Shown here piece after piece: positions 36,183 through 46,200 of a DNA stretch of 64,000 nt; position 1 is the stretch's first letter; every line of letters begins with the position of its first letter. The position numbers and the translations under genes were made by a program. This DNA comes from Thelonectria olida (taxonomy: Eukaryota; Ascomycota; Sordariomycetes; Hypocreales; Nectriaceae): the NCBI GenBank assembly GCA_020736575.1, contig JAGPYM010000021.1:372001-436000 (forward strand). Direction: 5' to 3'. The notes beneath the pieces were generated by a model, which made no database searches, was not told the DNA's origin, and saw only the letters and a program-made list of their open reading frames with translations.

Positions 36183-36799
36183 ATGGAGTCTGTCATGTAA
36201 GATAGTGATTAACAAAATGGTCTCCTAGCGAAGAGAGGGAGCTTGGCATTGAGCCGATGCGTCTGCCTCAACAGCGCGTCCCTTCTTCCTCGGGGCCCCT
36301 TTCGCATGATGCCACCCTCACTTGTTCACCAAACTCCAAGGAACACTCGTTTTATTCCCTTAGAATTCTTCTTCAGAATAATACAAGACAGTTTGAGATA
36401 TGACTTGCTTATAACTAAATCTCCAGCCCTCACATGTCCACCCTTCGGCCGAACGAAGGCCCCATACCTGTTTCGGGCCCAAGCCCGTGACACTCGGGAC
36501 AACTTGAGCTCTATCGTCGGCGTCGTTATAAATATGTCCGGCGAAACCTTCATCGAACACACAGACAAATTCAGCTCGAGTCTCTCCGAGCCGTCTTATT
36601 AATCGAGGGTGTTGTCGGTCTATGTGATAATGTTCCCAGAATGCCATTTTCAAGGAGAAAGACACACGTAGCTGCCAGAATTAATGGACGTGATGTGGTG
36701 TATAAATGGACGTGTTGAACACGCTCCCAATGCAATTCTCATCTCTCATATCGAATCAGAGCTTCCCTATTCATCTTTAAAGAGCCCATTAAATCAACC
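36183..36799. other. Intergenic, dehydrogenase promoter at the right end
   Basis: No gene is supported. A TATA-like GTATAAATGG lies at about 36700-36709, roughly 95 bp upstream of the dehydrogenase ATG. Confidence 0.4.
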
Positions 36800-37570
36800 A
36801 TGAGCTCCATTCATACCGTCTTGATCACCGGCGCCACTCGTGGCATTGGCAGAGGCCTCACCACGGCGTTCCTCCTGCGACCCTCTACAACTGTGATTGC
36901 TGCAGTTCGCGACACTACCAAGGGACCAGCAAAAGCTCTCTCAAATCTCCCCACAGGCAATGGATCCAAGCTGATCCTCGTAAAAATTGACTCAGCTGTC
37001 GAGTCTGATCCCGCCACGGCTGTTGCCAGCCTCGAGAAGGACCATGGCATTGATCATCTCGACCTCGTCATCGCCAACGCGGGCATCGGCCACTCTGGAA
37101 AGCCTGTGCTCCAGAATTCTCTGGATTCCATTACCGAGCATTTTGCCATCAACGTCGGCGGCCCCGTGTCGCTCATTCAAGCCACCGCACCACTCCTCAA
37201 GGCCAAGAAGGACGGAAAACCCCTCTTCGTCGCCCTCTCCTCCCTCATCGGCAGCCTCGGCGGCATGGAGCTGCTCCAAGCCTTCCCACCCTTGATGGCC
37301 CCTTACGGAGGGAGCAAGACGGCCCTCAACTGGTTCATGCGGAGGCTTCACTTTGAGGAGCCGTGGCTGATTAGCTTTGTCTTCCACCCGGGCTTGGTCT
37401 TGACGGACATGGCCGACGCAACCTTTGGCGACGCAGGCGTGAATCCAAAGGACGTTGGCGCTATTACTGTCGAGGAGAGTGTTGAGGGCATGGTTAAGGT
37501 CATCACGTCGGCTACGGAGGAGACTGGAGGCACCTTTAAGCAGTATAACGGCGAGACCTTGCCTTGGTAA
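36800..37570 (+). CDS. Short-chain dehydrogenase/reductase, nor-1-like
   Basis: An intronless 256-residue classical SDR. The cofactor motif TGATRGIG is at residues 10-17, with a basic residue pattern after strand 2 (AAVRDTTKG) that suggests NADP(H). The NAG motif appears as VIANAGIG, the catalytic Ser is in FVALSSLIGSL, and the Y-x-x-x-K pair is in MAPYGGSKTALNW. The end (GGTFKQYNGETLPW) is typical of fungal reductases annotated as norsolorinic acid ketoreductase-like. It is 6 kb from the polyketide cluster with four unrelated genes between them, and its upstream region shows no AflR-type site, so membership in that cluster is doubtful. Confidence 0.88.
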   Translation: MSSIHTVLITGATRGIGRGLTTAFLLRPSTTVIAAVRDTTKGPAKALSNLPTGNGSKLILVKIDSAVESDPATAVASLEKDHGIDHLDLVIANAGIGHSGKPVLQNSLDSITEHFAINVGGPVSLIQATAPLLKAKKDGKPLFVALSSLIGSLGGMELLQAFPPLMAPYGGSKTALNWFMRRLHFEEPWLISFVFHPGLVLTDMADATFGDAGVNPKDVGAITVEESVEGMVKVITSATEETGGTFKQYNGETLPW

Positions 37571-37766
37571 TTGAAGCCTTGAAGTGCACACTTTTGTGCT
37601 GGCGACAGACGCAAATGGCGCAAATTCGGATCTCATTTTCTCCGGTTCCTGGTGCGATAGAATAGACATAATCCTCTCTCAATACAAGTGTCAAATCCCT
37701 GGCCATCACATATAAATATCATCCCCAATTCTGCCAAACTTCCAAACGTCCGTATCTTGTAGGCCC

Positions 37767-39382
37767 CTACAGCCGACCTAGAACACTAGGCAAGCGGAAA
37801 CCCTGCTTGCGCCGGGCCTCAATGTCAGCCATTGCTTCTGCAAGCTCCTCCTCGCTGGGCATATTGACAATCATCAGATATAGGACATTCTGCTTATTTT
37901 GTTAGCCTATGCCATGATCAGCTGGGGTTGCTGTCGTCTTACACTCTTTACTGCCTTCTTGATCATAGCCCCTGCACTGGGCAGCCCCAAAAGACCGACC
38001 TGACTGTGCATAGCTGGGGAGTTTGGATCTTGGGGCGCGTTCTGTGAGCTGGAGCCTCCGTAGGGAGCAGCCGGCATTGGAGCAGAGAAGAATCCTCCTC
38101 CCCTTGCGTTCATGATCTGATCTCTCAGGCCTCCACCAGAACGACCTGCGAGCCCTGGACGACCTGCAAGTCCTTGAAGACCTGCGAGTGACCCTTGACG
38201 ACCCTGGCCGAGGTTTCTACCAATCAATCCACCCTGAGGCAGCGTCATTGACGGAGGTTTGATGAAACCTCCGGTGATTAGTGATCGGAACGACCCGCTG
38301 GCCGCTGGATGATTGGGGTCAGCGTAGCGCGATGTGAATGTGGGCTGTGGTCCCTGGTTTAAGACACTGTCGGGGTGCTTCCTGGCAAATTTGGCGCGTG
38401 CTCGCTTGTCGTAGTAATCCTGGACATATTTCTTCTTCTTGGACAGTTTCTCCTTCGTCGACGCTCCTTCTTGGCCCTCTCGGTCGTCGATGTCGTCGAG
38501 ACCAGGGAAGATGAGAGGCGCGGATTCGGGAAAGTCCATCTCACTGACCGTCGTACCGCTCGACTCTTTCAGCTTGTTTCCGACCCTGTCGAAGCCCGAC
38601 GGCTGTAGTCTGTTGGCAATTGTTGAGTTGAGTTGTGCGCCATTGTTTTTCTCGGCTGCCGTAGGGTCGAACGCCATGACGAGGCAGAACAATCCCCGAG
38701 GACGAAACACTTCGGCGTTTGCGTGATCCAAGAAGGAGTTGGTACGTGTTCTGTTTTGGACGTCCTGTGCGACCATGACACCAGCCTGGATGGCGAGGCC
38801 GACAAGCATGGAAACATGGGGAACAAATGACAGTCCCAGGCCCGCGAGGTTGATGGCTGCGATCCACGGCGATGCTTGACTGGATATGTAGAATGTTTCC
38901 AGCAAGTCGAGGAACATGTCCTGGGAGATGGCACAGTCGTTGAGAACAGGTGCGTAGGCTTGGACGAAGCCTCGTTGTCGATTTTTGGGTCTCCTCTGGG
39001 GAAGAATGACAGGGAGTGCTAACTGAGAAGAGGGTGGGTATGGAGGGGGAGGATACTGTATGAGAAACGATTTGAGATCCTTGAATTGGTGTTTCGACTG
39101 TGTACTGCGAGGGTCGGTGTCGGCTTGTTGCCCATGCTCTGATGATACGACCTCAGTTTGAGCGTCGTCGAGCTCCCAAACAGCCTCTTCGTAAGAAGAC
39201 AATTCTGCAATCTCCAAGTTTACCTCCCTTTTTTCCGTGGGTTCAGCATTGCTGGAGCCATCATTTGGGGCTGCCTTGTTGCGAGCTTTGTAACTTGAGA
39301 TGCTCTCAGAGGCCAGACCGATGCCTCCTGCGATGCCCTTGACGACGTATCGCTTGAGAGGGTTGAGACCTTCGCCTGACAT
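37767..39382 (-). CDS. Conserved fungal protein of unknown function with glycine-rich C-terminal part
   Basis: Two exons (39382-37943 and 37889-37767) flank a 53-bp intron and give 520 residues. Without the splice the frame would end in the intron; after splicing it continues NVLYLMIVNMPSEEELAEAM, a convincing conserved tail. Visible parts are a polar N-terminus (MSGEGLNPLKRYVVKGIAGG), a Pro/Tyr-rich stretch (YPPPPYPPSS), a hydrophobic block (SPWIAAINLAGLGLSFVPHV), a Lys-rich segment and a Gly/Arg-rich region with GLQGLAGRPGLAGRSGGGL repeats. No catalytic motif is seen. The frame upstream of 39382 starts with TTG, so the ATG at 39382 is preferred. The function is unknown; a membrane-associated scaffold is one possibility. 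Confidence 0.75.
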
Positions 39383-39954
39383 GTTGAAGAGGATGATGTA
39401 GGATATCAAATGGAAAGACTATGTCAATTGGGACAATTGCATGCGAAAGTTAGGCAGTCAATGAAGGAGAGGAAAGGACAAATTCACGGCACAATCACAT
39501 GGCGCATGCAGCGCATCGAGGACTATATACGTCGATTCTGGGAGGCTTCTTTTACCAATTAATGCCATGTTGAAGCTGCGTTCCATTACCTGAATAAACG
39601 AGAACGATATCGAATGACCATCTACTGAACAATGGAATAAGCAGCATATGAATGAGATCTTGGGCATGAACGAGAACGACAAGTGGGGAAGACGAACTAA
39701 TTCTTAAATGTCCGAATCCTTCCATCATCTGTTTGTCCTGTTGGGGCTAATCAATCGGTTAAGACGGCACGGCACACTCACTGCCACCGGTTCAACTAAC
39801 AGGCCTCCAATGCAGCGACAGCATTTAGGATGACATAATCGCACGTCGTATCTCGCGTATGGCTTTGGCAGGGGGTATACATATCGTTCCTGGGATGGAT
39901 TGACCTGGCCATGCGACATGTGCCAAGTCTTCAACATCACGAGCGGCAACCAGG
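39383..39954. other. Divergent intergenic region
   Basis: Upstream regions of the unknown-function gene (minus) and the Zn2Cys6 gene (plus). No gene is seen. Confidence 0.35.
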
Positions 39955-41259
39955 ATGGAAACAAACCCAGCACCCTCCCACGGCAATGGCCAATGGCAAC
40001 AAGACCCAACAGATGCAAACCGAAAACGACCGGCCAAGTTGTTCCATAAAAAGTCTAGAACCGGCTGCCAACAGTGCAGGATCCGACGCGTCAAGGTGCG
40101 GCCACCATCAACCAGACCCTGGTGCACGTATTGACAATGCTCATAGTGCAACGAATCGAAGCCAATATGCGCAAACTGCGCAAGACTCAATTTGACGTGC
40201 GTCTATGACCGTCAGCCCCCGGAGAACAAACCCGGCGCCGTCCAGCCAAAGGAGAAAGCCCAACGCCCTGTGACCAAGACGGATGACGACCATGGCGACC
40301 CCCCAGAGTCGGAACGACGACGCAAGCGGGAACTCCAACTCCTGCTTCACTTCGTCGAAGAAACCGGCCCGTCACTGGCTTTCGATGATTTCTCAATGAA
40401 GGTATGGGTTCTTCCACTACCGCGCTTGGCCCTTAAATCCGATGCGCTGCTGTACGCCATGTACTGCGTGTCTGCCGTGCATTCAGCATACCAAGAGCCG
40501 GAGCATAAAGAGCGCCATCTGAGTGTCTGCCATGGATATTTGCAAATGTCTCTGTGTGAACACGCAAAGGAAGTATCGCAGCTCAGCCATGACAACGTCG
40601 ATATCCTCATCCTCACTTCAACTCTGATTCGCCTCTACCAATGTTACAAGCTCCAAGAGCGCCCTCTCATCCCTTACACGCCCCCGACAGCATGGATGAG
40701 GTCCACCGGCAGCGGATCAGCTCTCTTCCGACAGGCGTGGCCCCTCATAGTGGACAATCCCAGCTCCATAGCCAAGATGCTGATCGGAAACATACCCATC
40801 GTCATGGACAAGCAGGCCAGGACAGCCCCGGAGAGCCGCCAAGGACTGCTGCATCTACTGCAACGCCAAGAACCCCACGAACTTGCCGAGCCTTGGAGCT
40901 CTGACGTCCAGGAAGCCTACGAGTCGACGCTCAGCTACATCGGCGGCATATGGATCGCCATGAACAACAACGAGAACCCCGGCGGAGTAAGCAAGAGACT
41001 CGTCATCTTCCCCATGATCGTAGACAAGCGCTTCATCGCACTGGTCGAGGAGCAGCGGCCGCGAGCGTTGGCGATACTGGCGCATTACTTTGCCTTGTTG
41101 TCCATGTTGCGCGGCTACTGGTGGATGGGGGATACGGGGCAAAGGGAGGTGCGCGCCATTGCTGAAGTGATGCCCGACGAGTGGAGGAGCTTGATGAGCT
41201 GGCCTCTGCAAATATTGGAACAGCAGATTGTGTTTACGGGAGAACAATTGAATATATGA
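39955..41259 (+). CDS. Zn2Cys6 transcription factor (Fungal_trans_2 type)
   Basis: Two exons (39955-40095, 40147-41259) flank a 51-bp intron, giving 417 residues. Exon 1 begins METNPAPSHG and includes a basic run before the zinc cluster. The spliced cluster reads CQQCRIRRVKC, NESKPIC, ANCARLNLTC, an exact CX2CX6CX6CX2CX6C. The intron sits inside the cluster, as in many such genes. The C-terminal part (LLLHFVEETGPSLAFDDFSM, RLALKSDALLYAMYCVSAVH, LSVCHGYLQM) belongs to the fungal-specific domain seen in sterol-uptake-type regulators. It stands about 2 kb from the polyketide cluster edge, separated by two housekeeping-like genes, so a link to it is only possible. Confidence 0.85.
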
Positions 41260-41276
41260 ATGCCGCAGTCGAGGAA

Positions 41277-41772
41277 TCAATACCAAAAGACGCCGCCCTC
41301 ATTTCCGTCCAACTTGCCGCTCGCCTGCAGTTCGCCAAGTGCTTCTCTGACTCTGCCCACCATGGCTTTCCCATACTCGGGCCCAAGCGGCGGCGTTGGT
41401 TTTCTCGTGTCCTGTCTGACCCAAGGGAGATTGGCGGCCTTGGAAGCGGCCTCTCGCATCGAGGCTATCACGCCGTCGTCGTCGTAGCCCCCGCCAAGAA
41501 CGACAGCCTTCACTCCGTTTTGCAGGTTGCCAGACCCAATGCTGCTCAGTCTATTGTCTGGTATTTGTCCTCGCAACACCTGAGGAATCTCCTGGATGCC
41601 GGACTCGGAGCTCATGATGAAGTGCACGACTGAGTGAGAGGGTCAGCAGCGGCCTAGTCTTCAGTGCTTGACAGCAAAACGCACCATCGTAAGTAGGTTT
41701 GAGCCCTTCAATGACGCTTTTGCCAATCATCTCGGTCAACCCACAGAGGATGATTGGTACTGGGGTCGCCAT
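41277..41772 (-). CDS. Small conserved fungal protein, function unknown
   Basis: Two exons (41772-41685, 41629-41277) flank a 55-bp intron and give 146 residues. It starts MATPVPIILCGLTEMIGKSV, which resembles the first strand and loop of a Rossmann-like fold, and continues VVHFIMSSESGIQEIPQVLR and KAVVLGGGYDDDGVIASMR. The VVLGGGYDDDG stretch could be a second loop-strand unit. I do not recognise a named family. Its stop lies only 17 bp from the stop of the convergent Zn2Cys6 gene, so the two 3' ends probably overlap in transcripts. Confidence 0.7.
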
Positions 41773-42040
41773 TTTGCTTTGCGTCGTGACTCTCAGGGCG
41801 AAACGTTTTGTTTTGGGGAAATGGAAACCTGACAAAGCAGATTGATAAAAGCAGGCGAAGGAGGCATTTATAGTCGTGGAATCACTGTAAGCACTAGCAC
41901 TGTCAGTGTTAGATCGTCAGCAGCGTCCAGTTGTCCATGCAACAAGCTGGTGAGAGCGGGGAATGTCGATCAGCGGCACAACATCAATCAGCGCGATGTG
42001 TCAAGTGGGAAGGGGACAACACTCTATTTGAAGCATCCTT

Positions 42041-42529
42041 CTATAGGTCTTTGCGGAAATACACTCGTTCATACCCCGCCTCCGTCCTCCTCTCCGTCTC
42101 GACAAAGCCCATCTTCGGATACAGCGACAGGTTCTCGTACATCTTGACGTTGGTAAACAAGGTCAAGGCCGGAAACCCCCCTGACTTTGCAAACTCTTGG
42201 GCAAAGTTCATGAGAATGCGTCCGTAGCCTCGACCCTGAGAATTGGGGTCAACGACCAGGTTGTTGATCTTAACCGAGTCCGTTTCCTTGTCTATGCCGA
42301 GGACAATGGACCCGACAACTGCCTGGTCTTGGTCTGTTTCGAGCACGTAAATCTCGTGGTCTTGCATGAGTTCTTCGTAGTCTGCGTTCATGGGAGCTGG
42401 TGGCTTTCCGATGCGGTCGATGTACTTTGTGTAAGCGGCGTTGACCATGTTTCTGATGGCTGGAATGTTTTCGGGTTTGGCCTTGACGATGCGGGCTCCC
42501 CCGTTGTGGTTTTCAGAGGACGCAGTCAT
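42041..42529 (-). CDS. GNAT-family N-acetyltransferase
   Basis: The protein has 162 residues from the ATG at 42529. The acetyl-CoA motif is INNLVVDPNSQGRGYGRILM (Q/R-x-x-G-x-G/A as QGRGYG). The preceding strand is AVVGSIVLGIDKE, and the end is MYENLSLYPKMGFVETERRT with the usual Tyr and GF of the fold. The acceptor amine is unknown. An upstream extension in the same frame would have to start at TTG, so the ATG was preferred; an additional 5' exon cannot be excluded. Confidence 0.85.
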   Translation of the reverse strand: MTASSENHNGGARIVKAKPENIPAIRNMVNAAYTKYIDRIGKPPAPMNADYEELMQDHEIYVLETDQDQAVVGSIVLGIDKETDSVKINNLVVDPNSQGRGYGRILMNFAQEFAKSGGFPALTLFTNVKMYENLSLYPKMGFVETERRTEAGYERVYFRKDL

Positions 42530-43241
42530 TTTGCGTCTGATTGATGTGAAGAAGGCTTCGATTTCTGGGCCAGCGTTGAATCTGGGAGTTACTGAGGGGA
42601 ATAAACTCAAGTAGCGAGATCGTATTTTGGTTCTGAAACATTTAATTAACTCACTCGAACTTCAACTCACTGGAGATCATCGGGCTTAAGAATCCAGTCT
42701 TTGTCAGCGTTAGTGACTCACGCGGCCGTCGTCGTTGTCGTCGGTTGTCGGCCGGCTGCCGAGCGGTAATAATTACTTTGAGAGGAATTATCAGTGGTAA
42801 GATCGAGTGAATCAAAACTCACTAATTGATCGTCGTCTTGAACTTGGGATCAAGTATTTATCTCTATTCCTCCGAAGCCGGACTAATACTGCCAAGAGTA
42901 GCTCTTCCATCTCTCGACCCCCAATGTTCTTGTCCAGCCCTTTAATCCCCTGTCTAATAATCCATTATGTCGATCTCTTTATTCCTTAGTCGACTCCGAG
43001 GTCTTGCTCGATTCACTCTTACTTCTCACCATTTCTCAAGACTGGATGTAGCTGCACATAGTGACTTCACTCAAAGGAAACATACTCTATGAAAATGACG
43101 CGTAGTTGTGGAAAGCAATATCAAGCGATTCTATCTAAGGTAAGGACAAAAACATAGGTAACAATCTTCTAGAACCACCAGCACTATACCCGTCCGTGTC
43201 TAAGTGTCAAAACCATAGTCCCATGCCCCAGATCCGCCCAT
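42530..43241. other. Intergenic, left border of the polyketide cluster
   Basis: No gene is supported. It contains the promoter of the acetyltransferase gene and the 3' flank of the PKS gene. A run of CGTCGTCGTTGTCG-type words lies near 42727. Confidence 0.35.
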
Positions 43242-46200
43242 TTAACAGTACTCAGTGAGCCACTCCTTCAAGGCCGCGATGTTGGCGCACTCTAGGAACA
43301 GAGAACTCCTGATCTCCAGTTGCAGCTCGCTCCTGAACTTCTCCGACAGCACCAGAGACATGAGGGAGTCGACGCCCAACTCGACAAACGACGCTTCGTC
43401 AGTGAGACTGCTCATATCAAGACCAGACTCTCGGGAGATGAGTTTCAGACAGTCCGTAATCATCGATGGCTCGGTTGAGATGACATCCTCCGGAGGAGTC
43501 GGGGGAGCGGCGACGGTCTCCTGCTTCTGCTGGACCTTGACAGGCTCAGGGGTCTTGGGAGGAGAAATCATCTCTGGCACCTTGACAACAGGGACGGGGG
43601 CAACAATAGGTTGCACCGGCCGAGTCGGGGCCACCTTCTCTGTACCTGCTGCCTCAGAGGGCGAGAAGAAACGGTTCATTAGCACTCTGGGAATCCTTCT
43701 GAACCTCATGTCGCCCATCATGCCAACCACCTTTCCATCTTGAAGGACATACACATCCCCAGAATACATGTTCGTCTCCCCCGTGGGCGCCATTCGCGAA
43801 TAGCTCTTGTACGACGCCCCAGGCACAAAGCGGTCCAGCATCCTGCAGCTTCCCCAGCCATGCGTGACATAGAAGGAGTCCCTGGCATCTACAACCCCAC
43901 CGCCATTCAGGATCAAGCCGCCCACATGGAACACGCTGTCGATGAAATGGGGCGCGCTGTGCCAAACACCATGGGCTTCGGGGGCCAGTGTGATGTCTGC
44001 CACTGCCTCGAAGTCATGCTGCACGACTGACTGCATGCCGCGGTACTTGTCTGCGTAGTCGACCACATTTCCGAAGAGGGTGTAGGCCATCTTGCGGTTG
44101 AGACGCGTTGCTGTTCCGGTCGAGGCAAGGCGAGACAGCTCGTCCGCACGGGAGCTGATGAGGTGCGAGATGCGATCCCACTCTCGCTCCCAGGCCGTGG
44201 GGTCTTCGTAGGTGACAGTACAGGTAGCGAAGGGCTCGGTGTGATCTGCGCTGGAGAGACTGTGCCACTCAATGGAAGCGGTTTGGGTGGCGAGGTCCAG
44301 AGTCGCGGTGGTCTGAATGAGGTGCGGCTTGGTCGACTTGGGGTTGATGACTTGGGCGTGGAGAACATCGATGTTGCCGACGTTCATGTGGACTTCTTTG
44401 GTGGCCGGACGAAGGAGCTTGTACAGGTGCTCGCCTACTGTCATGGCCATGTCGGCCCAAATGGACTGTTGCAGGTGTTGGTTAGTATGGTGTGCTAAAG
44501 AACAATGAATGGAACACTTACAGTCGTAGCAACTCCGAAGCCGTTCATCATGTGGCCTGTAACGGAAGAGACCAGCGATGGATGCTTCAAATCCGATACC
44601 GCTATGAGGCTCGCTCTCGAGTTGGGGTCGAGCACCTCTTCAGACAAAATCCGATGGATGGACGAAGTCATCAATGACGAATCGGCCGTGGGCAGCAGCT
44701 CACGGCTTGAATCCTTCTTTCCGTGAGGGAACGCCTTATCAAGGGTCCATGTTCCCTCGTACTGGAGCCAGTAGTTCTTTTCGTTCCACTTGTATGACTC
44801 CAAGGTGAGAAGCTTGTGGGCTCTCTCGTAAGGTCGGAAATATTCATTCCAGGCCACGTGAATGCCCAGAGTGTGAAGGCCAGCCATTGCGCCTGCCAGC
44901 GTTGCGAAGTTGTCCTCATTCTTTCTGAGGGAGCTGAAAGTCTTCGATCCAGCTGTCCAGTTCCGCACAAACGAGCTGCAGATAGGATGCGGCCCAACAT
45001 TAACCCACAGCGTATGGTCATCAACAATGCCCATATCCTTCGCAACTTCCAGAGCCGCAGCGAAAAGAACGGGCTCGCGAGAAGCACGGCGGAGGTAGTT
45101 TGCGTTGACAGTCTTGCCGTCAAAGACGCAGTCTTCAAGCAACGGCGAGATAAACGGAATGCTAGGCGTTTTGAAGGTGACGTGCTTGGCGATTTCTTCG
45201 AACTCATCGAGCATAGGGTCCAGCTGCGTGCTGTGGAAGGCGTAAGGCACCTCCAGGAGGGTTGCTTTCTTCCCTTGTGCGTCAAGAACAGCGCGAACAG
45301 CACTGATATCCTCACGTTTTCCGCTGATGACAGTGTCCTCGGCCCCGTTCTGGCACGAGACTTCGTAGGAGTGAGTCTCCGACTTCAATGCTTCAGCGAT
45401 AGCGTCCACACTTGCCCGGACGCTCAGCATGACGTGGCTGCCAGCCGTGCAGCGCTTCTCCAGAAGCTGTGCGCGCTTGGAGACGAGGAAGATGGCATCT
45501 GCGGCAGAGAGAATGCCCGCTGCAACAGCGGCTGCGTACTCGCCCAAGCTGTGGCCGATGACGGCGCTGGGAACCACGCCCATGGATTGCCAAAACCGAG
45601 TCAGTGCAATCTCGACGACCAGAGTGACCACCTGCGTGATCATTGGAGAGGCCGCAGGCAAGGAGTCATCTGCAGTAGCATTTTCAATGTACGGTAGGAT
45701 GGAGGGGATGCCCAACTTCTGACACAAGGCGTCGAGGTGCTGAATCTCCGACCTGTAGGCAGGGAAGCTTCCGTATAGGCCGGAGCTGATGCCCTGGTAG
45801 AAGGCACCTTGACCGGTAAAGGTCATGACAACTGCCGGCGCAGTTGCTGGCACTGCTCGGAGATCATTAATCTTGTCTAGCGACGACTCGAGGTACTTGT
45901 TCAGCTGAGAAATGCTGGTAGCAGAGGTAGCGATGCGGATCGGATGGTGAATGCGTCGCGCACACAGCGTGTAGGACAGGTCGCCAAGGTCAGTGTCTGG
46001 ATTAGCTTCCAGATAGTCAATCAGAGCCTTTGCGTTGGCCCGGAGAGAGACTTTGCTCTTGGCCGACAGCGGGAAGACGTGTGTAGCACGAGGATCTTGA
46101 CCAACACGGGGCATGTCAGGAGCATCCTCCAGCAGAATCGTAGTGTTGCCGCCATGTGCGCCGAAGCTGTTAACCAGTGCATATCTCTTCTTGCCTTCCG

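Noticed and set aside
36800..37570. Membership of the nor-1-like dehydrogenase in the polyketide cluster
   Set aside because: Four unrelated genes separate it from the PKS and no AflR-type site was seen upstream.
44816..45697. A 293-codon plus-strand frame inside the PKS gene
   Set aside because: It is antisense to the acyltransferase domain, with no recognisable domain.
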